This document shows, piece by piece, positions 41,317-51,635 of a DNA stretch of 64,000 bases. The stretch spans positions 23,584 through 87,583 of the forward strand of contig JAANDG010000605.1 in assembly GCA_036852015.1 (NCBI GenBank), given 5' to 3'. This stretch comes from Pelodera strongyloides (taxonomy: Eukaryota > Nematoda > Chromadorea > Rhabditida > Rhabditidae). Under the pieces are notes generated by a model. The model saw nothing but the letters and a program-made list of their open reading frames with translations. It had not been told where the DNA came from and searched no databases. A program made the translations under genes and the position numbers. Every line of letters starts with the position of its first letter. The stretch's first letter is position 1.

Positions 41317-44300
41317 GGAGAGAAATAAAGAATATATGACGACAACGTTATTGTTGGTACATACATACTCATGAACGATAGTACTGAGGGCTCGATTCCG
41401 AATTTTCAATCAATGAAAAATTGTACAAGTGAAATTGTAGACTGGCTAGTTACTAGAATAGAAATTATACTACCATCTCCTAGGCTACATAGTTTTTTGT
41501 ACCCGGTTTGGGCTCCAAAATTAGATTGATCTAGATCCCTGGTGGCATGTACAAAATGCCTAAAAAAACTCAACGAGCATGCAAACGAAAATGTCGACTA
41601 ACTTAATAAAATAATATAAATCTTTTACGTTTCAAGAGCGTGCTCCTTTATTCAACGGGGTTCAAATTCAAAGTTTGCTTATGACATGTTGAGCTCCTGT
41701 TCGTCGGTGACGGGTTCCAGATGACAAATTGCTCGACGTCTTCGTGCTAGGACCAGGAGGGATCGCCCATGATTCCCTCGCCGGTTTAAAGGACTTAAAG
41801 GAGGAGGCTCACGAGAACTGCGTTCAAATTCTTTTCCTTTATCGAAGTGCGATGGTGTTAGCTTCCTATAAACTTTCCTTATGAAGCACACTATTTTAAT
41901 TGGAAAGGATAGCACTGACAAACAGACAGATAAGTCTCTCTGCATTATCCTTTAAATATTTGTTAAAAGGGTTTTTTAAACATTTTCAGCATTGCCACTT
42001 GGGATATAGATCACGCTAATTTGGAGCCCAAACCGGGTACAAAAACACTCTAGGTAGCCTAGGAGATGGTAGTTATAGGTGTTGCTTTATGATGCCAGTC
42101 AGTCCTACTCTAACCAGCTAGTCTACTTTGACTAAAAAATTGGAGAAGAGACTACTCGAATGTCGTATACCACAAGCCTTCAATAGGTTCCCAACCTCCA
42201 GCGGAAGGTGGGAGTAAAATAAAAGTCAGAGGGACGCGCAGACAAATTTGTCCCCTTGTTCTGGCATGCGACTATTGCAGTACAATGACGCAGCTAGAGC
42301 TTCACATCCGTCCGTAACAAAGATATTAACATCCGTAACCCCTAAGGACTTGCGGCTGATTGTGAGTCAGCACAGATATGCTAATCAAGAAATACACATG
42401 TCAATTTTACGCCAACACAATATCCGGATTGTTCCCCTAACTTCAGAGCTTTCGTGCTCGCCTTTACTACCATTTCATTCACGCCCCCAAAATCCGCCGC
42501 TCTCATAGAAAATGCCTTATTTTGATTCAAATACCACGATTCTGGCCTAATAAGCTATAAATAAACATGAGGTATGTAAAGGACATAAATTTGCCTCGAT
42601 TTATTAGGTCTCAACGACCTATTAAAATATTAATTTTGACAAGAAGCACATTTCAGTTGTATAGCATAATTTACATGGATATAAAGATTAAAACAGTGTT
42701 ATATGAATGATATGGATCACGAGTAAATCAAGCTGCATTTCTCACGATCGGAGCCGGAGTTGGACTAATAGCGTATGAAAATAACGGAAGCCAAGGTGGA
42801 TATAGGATCTAGTGAAGTCCGAAAAGTTTTTGTAGTGTTATCCTTCGCACACTTTTACTTGTTACGCTCACTCTTCCCCTCTCTAACCTCTCCTTCTCCC
42901 CTCCCTTTCTCCTCTTTATCTCTTCCCTCCTCAATCTCTATATCTGCCTCATCCTCGTTCTCTCCCCATGTACCTCTCTCTCTATCTCTCTATCCCAATA
43001 TACGGAAACTTAAAAAGTAGAATAAAATAAAATAAATGTCCTACCTCGTTGAAGCCAGCGCATTCTTCGGCGGTCGTCCCCGTCTTCTCTTAGGAGTCGA
43101 CGTGATTGTGTCCGCGTTATTCTGCTGCGGCATCTGTTGTTGCTGCTGATGTTGTTGTGCTATCTGCCTCACCGGGATGTTGTTCTCATTTGGGTTGCTA
43201 CAATAAATTTTTCTTGGGATGTTTTTTATGCTTAGAATTCTCAATGTTATTCTTACTGCAAACTCTCAGGTCAAAAGTAACAGCAGCAGAGCTGTTGCGT
43301 TGCAGGGCAACATTTGCGCGACAGCAGAAAACAAAGAGCAGAAAACTGACGTTTGTGAATTATTCAACCAAGATGGGCTGAAGTCTAACTGCATGTGATG
43401 TGGAAGGTGACCGCTTGAAAATGTTGTTGAATGATGAAACATCATTATGATCTAGAACAGTATTGATGAATAAGCGAGAAAGAAATGCGAACTGTAGACA
43501 GCAAAAATAAATAAAAAAAATCACGGCAAACCCTACATAATGGCAACACCAGGAATAGACATAATAAAACCTGCCTCTCTCTCTATCTCTCCTCTCTCTC
43601 TCTCTTCTCTCTCTCCTCTCCCATCCTTCTCTGGTAGTAAAATTAACAAATCAAACCTAAAACATACATAAACAATACATAATAGACATATTCATAGCAA
43701 GTAAAGAGATTCCAAAGAGTATAGAAAGGCCTTCAACCTTACTGCAAATTAATGAAATATTTCACTAGTATAGCGCAAAAGTTTATTTTATTAGAAAATG
43801 GCTGCAGGCGATAAATCACTAGACGGATCGTTAACTATTGTGTAAGAGACTAATTAATATGTATGTTAAAATGCAATAAGCAGTTGTGAACAATGAAAAA
43901 TGACATACTCGGCCATGTAAGAGAATCTTAAGCATTAAAAAAGGGTCAGGCACATAAAAAAAGTTATGATGAATTTGCTTGTGCAGAAAGTAGTTGCAGG
44001 AGCATCATTGTATCATTGTATGTATGGTATGGGATTACCGTAGCCCGCCGGTGGGGGCCTTATCACAGGGCGGATAACTCCGCAAAGCGCGTTTCGGGTT
44101 TTTATTACAGTCATGAAACTCTTTATAAACCCTTAGTTATCAATTATAATTCGAATGGGCCCATGAAATGAATAGTATGTTAGCAATATGTATATACAAT
44201 TTGAAGCATAACTCTTCGTTCTATGTAGACGATCACTCTAATAAGCACTAGCATTATTGCATTATCTTATCACTAAATATTCAAATTATACATTCATAAG

Positions 44301-44903
44301 CCATACAGATATGAGTTACCTACCTAATATGGCCTCGTCTTCGAGTAGGCATGATCAGACTTGGGTGAAACAATATACTGGTTCTTATAAAACTTGCGGT
44401 AAATTGTTGAGCAATTGTCTCCAATTGCTTTATGATTGGGCGCATTACGTGGTACGGTAGTTCTCTGCTGGCTAAAGGGTGTCCAAGGTTCATTCGATCT
44501 TACGGTTACGGTAACCCAAGACTGGTTTCGTTCCCTGTCTACAGTACGCTGTCCCGAACCAGCAGGTCGTTGATTGGCCGACTGCTGACAACCGGATACT
44601 GTAGCGCGCCAAGGGTGTCTGACCTTGAGCGGTGTCGCATCGATACCGCTAGCAGTGCCGGCACCAACCGGCGCGCTGGCATGTACCGGGCCCGGTACCG
44701 CGGCTTCAACTTGAGCTAGTTGATGTCTACGCCGCAAGTTAGCCTGCCACCTTTGCCGGATAGAAAAAGCCTCCTCGGTCTTTGATTCAATTGGTAGAGC
44801 GGCAACAACATGGCGCTAAAATAAGGATATTATTGATAATGAACACCACCTGAGAGAAAATCATTGATGATGAAGTTACCTTTTCCGTCGCATGTCACTT
44901 AGT

Positions 44904-44959
<56 letters not shown>

Positions 44960-47900
44960 TTTGTCTCTCTCTCTCTCTCTCTAACTGAAACATGAAAGCT
45001 TTTGAAAACTGCTTACCATCCTACGTCCCGGCTGGCCACCAGCTCCAACTGGCATGGATTGCCCTTCTCTGCTTGGCACAGTTCCTTCGAGTAGCTTCGA
45101 GTTGAGACACATTACGGGACGAGCCGGGGGCGCGGCAACCGTAAGGTTCTAAAATGGGAATTATTTTCAGAATATTTTCAATGATAGGGCATTCTCTCCC
45201 ACTCTCTATGTCTCTCTCCCTCTCTCTCCCTCTCTCTCCCTCTCTCTCCCTCTCTCTCCCTCTCTTCTCTCTCTTTCTGAACCATGGATAACGCCTCTCC
45301 CTATTAAAAGCCACATACCTTCTTGATCGTCTGCTGATTTTCTACTTGAACAGGCAGGGCTTGCTCTTCTACTCGTGGCACAGTACCCTCACGCAATTGC
45401 GAGTTGAGACACATCATAGGTCGAACAGGGTTGAACATTGGGAAATTCTTCCCAGGGATGGTCCTTGGGTGATTCAGCCCAGGTCGGGGAGAATAATTCC
45501 AAAGGTTGGTACTTGGGGCATACGTCATCTCAGGGGCGGGTCCAAGGATGTCACTGAGGTCGTTGAGCAACAACGGTAGCGGAGGATAGGAGCCATCTTT
45601 TCGTCGAAGTACGAAGCGTTGATAGGCAAGCTTATCTGAAATTATAATCGATTATAAATATATAATACATTGTCTCTTTGTTCCATGAATGGCCTATTCC
45701 GGGGTTTGCAAGTATAACAGAATTTCCATGCAAGTATTGAATAATTTACCGTATCTTTTAACTACACGGGAATATTTACAGACGGTCTTAGCGGCAGGTA
45801 GTCACGGACTATTTTTTTCAAGAGTGCATGTGCACTCTCCTGTTTATAGCAAGGAGCATTTTCTATAAGGTGGATAAATTTTAAAGATGTTGTCAAAATT
45901 ACGGTAAATGGCACACGATTTCGCGAATTGCTACTGGAAAGAGAAACGCACGTTTTTTGGCATACTTGCAAACCCCATAAGAGATATAAACCCTCGGTAG
46001 CCATAAAGAGTCAAGGCTTAACTAGGCGGTTGGCAGTCTCTCTGGTATACAATATCGGCAAACGTGGATAGGTACCATCACTTCGGCGAAGCACGAAGCG
46101 TTGAAAAAGGAGCATATCTGAAGATCATTGATAACATACTCTTTGTTCCATGTGTAACCAGAGGGCATATTCAACACTCCGCTTCCCTCGGGGAAACGTA
46201 CCCTGGGGACAGAAAATAGCATTCTAATGCGAGACACGCAGAGAAAAAGACGGAGAATTCCCCAATGGGGAATGAATATGGCCTCGGTATACTCCCGTCA
46301 GCTTTGTGTCTATGGGCCGAAGTCGTCTCCAAGCGGTTGACAGATCCGCCTCAAATTGTTTCCTTCGCCAGTGATTTATCAGTGATTCGGTGATCAAGGG
46401 GCCATATCCACCACTGAATTCCCAATGGAGAATTTTTCTCTGCGTGTCTCACATTAGAATGCTATCTTCCGTCCTCCGGGAAGGGAATCGGCGTGGTGAA
46501 TATGGCCTCAGAACGTGCGGGGCGTACGAGTGACCAGTGTCGCAGAGAAGAAGAATACTTCCCGACGCGTGGGTGTTTGGCAGTGCGGCTTGGTCGTTTG
46601 GTGCCCGCCCCCATCCCCGCGGACTCAAGGCCTTACCATCATACCCATTGTCCTGTCCTTTGTGTTACCTTATCAATAAATACTTTCGGAAAAGTTGTAG
46701 TCATCGCTTGGGCCACGAAATTTCCAGACGCGTACCTTGTACATAATGTATATTCTTTGTGCCATATATTGGGGTCTTGTTTTATATATAACATTTGTTT
46801 CATTTTTTGTGATGTTATATATTCAAACACTATTATATCCTTTTTGTTAGACTGTTTTCGAATAAAGCGTATTACACGCGGGCGTAGGCGGGTGATGGCT
46901 ATTCGAGATATGGTTATCATATATCTTTGTAAGCACATAAATAAAGTGAGAAGATACCAAAATCCCCCCAAAAGAGTAAATCAGCGTGTCAAAAAGGACC
47001 GCTCTTTGCGTGCAAATGCGTTACTGTAAACACAATGTAATAGAAAAAACTGGGAGCGGGACATGCAGATTGTGCTAACGAGATAAGCGTTGCTTTCTAT
47101 AAACAACTAAAAGACGGTCCCTACCAGTGCGCACATGTGCTGCACAATGGGGATTCAATTACAAAGGAATATCGCAGATGCTATCTCTAGAAGAAGCCGT
47201 ACAGAAGATTTCATACTGACTGAACGATGGCTAACTATAATGGTCAAGCTCTAGGCTAGTGTAAAGCATTGTACATCACTGAGTACCACCTAGTTCTTTT
47301 TAAGTTTCAAAAACCAGCTGTTATGTCGCTTTAAGAATATTTGAGTACTGATGAGAGCACATTGATACGAATGACGACGAAATCACAAGGAAGACGATAT
47401 GTATATGAATTTCACGAGGGATTTGAGATACGCTAGCTGAGATACCCAAAGGATACCCTTGTAACGCTCATGACGGACCTACGTCATCCATCTTTCGTTC
47501 AGGCGGCTGACGTGGTCGATGATCGCGATGTGACTCTTCAATTGGTGGTAGAACTCGCTTCCTGGTAGTTTCTTCCTTTTGAGGGTCACTGAAATTGGAA
47601 AGCACTACATTGAGCACATAATCTAGAGAGACAGTATTATCCACAGAGAGAACGGTCACTGACAAAGCCCGGGGGTGCACCTCTAACATAATGCAGGAAA
47701 GAGTGCGCGCGAAAACCTAGTGAGGATTGGAGAGGATTCGGCTACAGTATAATTGCGGCACGCGCACAAATTTGGAATTTACCCCCGCGCACTCCTGCCG
47801 CAAACGCTGCGGCTTCGTGAAAGTTTCGCGTCGGCTAGTGAATCTGCAGTAGCTGGTGAACCGCCATTGTACGGAAGTACATTTACACCAGGACAAAACA

Positions 47901-49346
47901 AAGAACTAACCTATCTGTAGTATCCTTTTTGAGCAGCACTTCCTCAATGATTGCCCCGTCATCTTGTTCCAACTCTTCTCCGGTGCGTTGCCGCAGCGTT
48001 GCAGAATCCTTGTTTGTCGCCAGCGGTAGCCTCACTTGAATAGATGCAGGTTCGGATGCAAAGGCCTAAAGGGTCATGGAAAGAAGTTACTTAGAATAAC
48101 TGAACTCTGTATTGGAGGTTCCAACACAACCTACAATCATGTTGATATAAATACTGGCCCTAGGATAGAAGAATTGGCAGCTTATCATCTAAAACCTGGA
48201 CTACTCTGCTCAGGACCTCTGCCCGAGCAGTCGTAAGCGTTGAATCTTTGAACGCTGTAATGAACCACCCTAGACAAAAGAAACACGCTATTGACGAAAA
48301 CATGCCCACTTTACATGGAAACTTCGCAGTTGACGAAAATTCCTAAGTTATGGACTTTTTCCTAATCGAACAGTTATCTTGCTGCACCCTGTAATCGATA
48401 TTCCACTCATATTTGATCATACCACATCAAATCGAGGAAGTCCTTTGGAAACGCCGGTATTCACTGGGTTTAGAAGTGGCGGAGAGTTCATATTGCGATA
48501 CAGATTTGCCTGAAATCAGAAATCAATGAGAGACGGAGATCAAGAGGATACTGGTCGAAAAGTAATAAAAAAGTACAAATCTGTAAGGGACGAAGAACTT
48601 CTTTAAAACTGTTTGGTAGAAAGGGAGATAAAGAGAGAGAGAGAGAGAGATACAGAGAAAGTCGGAAAGTCGATTCATCTCGGGACAAGGATACGACAAA
48701 TATTTATGAGGTTTGATGAGTTGTGGCGAGCTATTTGGAAGTTCAGTATTCCGGTGACAGTACGTATGTGCGGAGAAGAAAGATGGAGGGAGAGAAAGAG
48801 ACGCAGAGAGAGAGAGAGAGAGATAGGGAGAGAGAGAATGAGTGCTGCAGCTGTGTGCGAGTTGTTGCACTGTGGCACGGTCCAAGTCCGGATGTTGTGC
48901 CAAAATATGAAATGTAAGTAGAAGTAGATAGGAGACTGTTCTGTGTGATAGTTCGCCACCAGAACTGCAAATTCAGGAAAGTAAGGAAAAACCGTAAACA
49001 TGGACACTTGAAGTGAAGACGCAAGTGAAAACTAAACTTAGCGATGCTGTACGTGGTCCGTGAAGAGAAACTGGACGACTTCATATCCATCTATTACATG
49101 AAAGTTTCTTGCACATGCTGGGCACAAAACACGCGAATTCAGTTGTTTCACTTTCATCAACCACGTGCAATGTCGCTTGAAATGAAAGAATGAATGATGT
49201 GTAACTGTGTCCCACGAAGTCGAAGGGCGTGGATGAAAACACACGTTGGATCACCCCATTTTTCAATATGTAAATCGTGTCGCTGATTAATAGTGAATCA
49301 AGAGATTATTATTAGATGATCATACACAGAGAATGAGAAAGAGACG

Positions 49347-49387
<41 letters not shown>

Positions 49388-51587
49388 GAGTTAGAAGCGA
49401 CAGTCATAGAGCATAAATAGGGAGTGATAAAGAGTAACAGCGACAGAGGGAGACCGTACAGAGAGAGGTAAAGAGTTAGACCCAGAAAAGAGGCAGGAGA
49501 CAGAGATAGAGAAGGAAGGAAGAGAGACTTTGAGAGACGACAATGAGAGGGAAAGAGGGAGGGAGATATACAGTGCGAGATCGAGAGAGTGAGAGTTGGA
49601 GAAGTAGCTTATTATATGGTTTTAAGTTTGGTACAGTTTTGTTTATTTTTAGAGAATTTATATTTTTCTTCAGAATTTTTTGAGCATTTTTTGATGCAGC
49701 TTTAGTGAATACTTGCCGTAAAAATTTATACTAATCATAAGAGGCGGATGATTTGCATACAGTCTATCCAAGACGAGATATCTCTGTCAGACCATTAGTC
49801 GTGAGAAAAATTGTACGCTTATGATTATGAGTTGCTAATGATGTCTTCAGATATCTATACACAAAATACTCTCACGCCCACCCTCCTACCACTGACTTAG
49901 CATGCATAACATTGATAAAAAGTTTATCGATCGAGGCAAATCTTGGTCAAAGCACATCGGTCTCTGATCAGAGGCGCACAAAACAGTAACTGCCAAATGG
50001 GCAAAGCAATGACAAGAAAAACAACTTCATAGATTGTTGACGTCAACATACCGCCCGCACCATGGTTCCGTTAAGCACTACAAAATAATAAACAAGATAA
50101 AAATCTATAGTCTCCTCATTCGTAAGCATATTGTAAACGCGGTGATATGTTTATTGCATAGCACCACTACGATGAAAAACACGACCAACTTTTGGACACC
50201 GCGCTTCGCAACACGGTAGTACTTACTATAGTTACGAAATGCAAAAAAGCGATAGTCGAAGGTTCGATGCAGTTCAGGTTCAGGAAATCTTCTACAAACC
50301 ACGGACAGACCTTGTGAACTTATGATATCCAATCGTATGGTATCTCTTTCTTGGGTCTGAGAGAAGAAAAAAGGTTGATGTGTCGATGAGACTAGCTAAC
50401 TCCGTCGTTAACGCACTTTTGTTAAAAGACCTAACAAAAAGAAGAGCACTGAGCTATACTAAGTATCGCTTTCTACCAATATGGTGGCAGCAAATGCTTT
50501 AGTTATGTTTTGTATGCGCGCGCGCGGTGAATTAATGTGAAAGCGAGCGGCGTGTGAATGCACTAAACATATTCACCAATATCTATCGCAACTTTGTTGT
50601 TTTAGGATTTTTGGAAAGTAGTGTGAAATTGTGAAATCAAGGAGTTATTGGCGCATGGACCTTTATATATAGGACTTTTATCAATCTCGTGAAACATGAC
50701 GTGAGTCCTTGTTTTGTTCACTGCTCCATGTATTTAACATAGCGTTTCTTATGTGAATGAATATATTAAAGGGTCAGGCCCATTTCAACTGACCCCTATT
50801 TCTGATGATTACATCTGATTCTCCATGTGTCCATGTCAAATATAGTAGGATGCAATATTTTTCTAATTTTGAAGTGCAAAATTCACACACTATTCAGCAA
50901 TCTACCGTGGGCAGTCATACCCAACTATCTATCGCAGTTGGCACGCCCATTCGCGCTGATTGGCCAAAATCGCAATTGCCACGCCCAATAGAGCATATTG
51001 CCCAATTAGCGCGAAGGGGCGTGACAACTGCGATAGAAAGTTGGGTATGACTGGCAATAGTAAATTGATGAATACTGCGTGATTTTTGCGCTTGAAAATT
51101 GGGAAAATATCGTACCCTACTATATTTGATATGGAGAATCAGATGGAATCATCAAAAATAGGGGTCATTTGAAATGGGCCTGACCCTTTAAGTGATAAGG
51201 CTGACAATTGATAGGAGATGATATAAGAAGTTGTGCTTTTTGAGGATTTGAGCTGCAATTGACTCCGCCTACTCGCCCCCATTGGTTCCTTCTGTATAGA
51301 GAACCGCCCCCTTTGAAGTTTTGCGGCAGGGCGGAGAGTGAAAGCGTGCGAGAGAGAGAGAGAGAGAGAGAAGTTTTGCGGCAGAACGAGAGGGAGAGAT
51401 GTAGAAAGAGAGAGAGAGAGAGGTACAAATTTCAGCAGAAAACCACTGTAACCACTGTGGCATGCTTCCAGAGTTCTATACTGATGAGGTGATGGGCACA
51501 AATATCCAAGGTGGAAAACAAGTGTTGGTATGGACTGGTGCTCTTCTTCTGTACCCCTCCTCTCTCTCCCTCTCTCTCCCTCTCTCT

Positions 51588-51635
<48 letters not shown>

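Larger units (their letters stand above)
37622..43044. other. 5.4-kb intron of the Gln/Asn-rich gene, repeat-rich
   Basis: This intron holds inverted-repeat elements at 38174-38336 and 41469-42073. It has several GA or CT simple-sequence blocks (about 38910-39090, 39880-39985, 40675-40765, 41283-41330, 42860-43000) and otherwise unassigned AT-rich DNA. Long open frames here come from the microsatellites and are not supported. Confidence 0.7.

Noticed and set aside
40584..41374. Ser/Leu-rich and Cys/Val-rich plus-strand frames
   Set aside because: They derive from CT and TG simple repeats in an intron.
46493..47029. 178-codon plus-strand open frame
   Set aside because: Its start lies in element E and it runs through AT-rich intron with no family resemblance or splice support.
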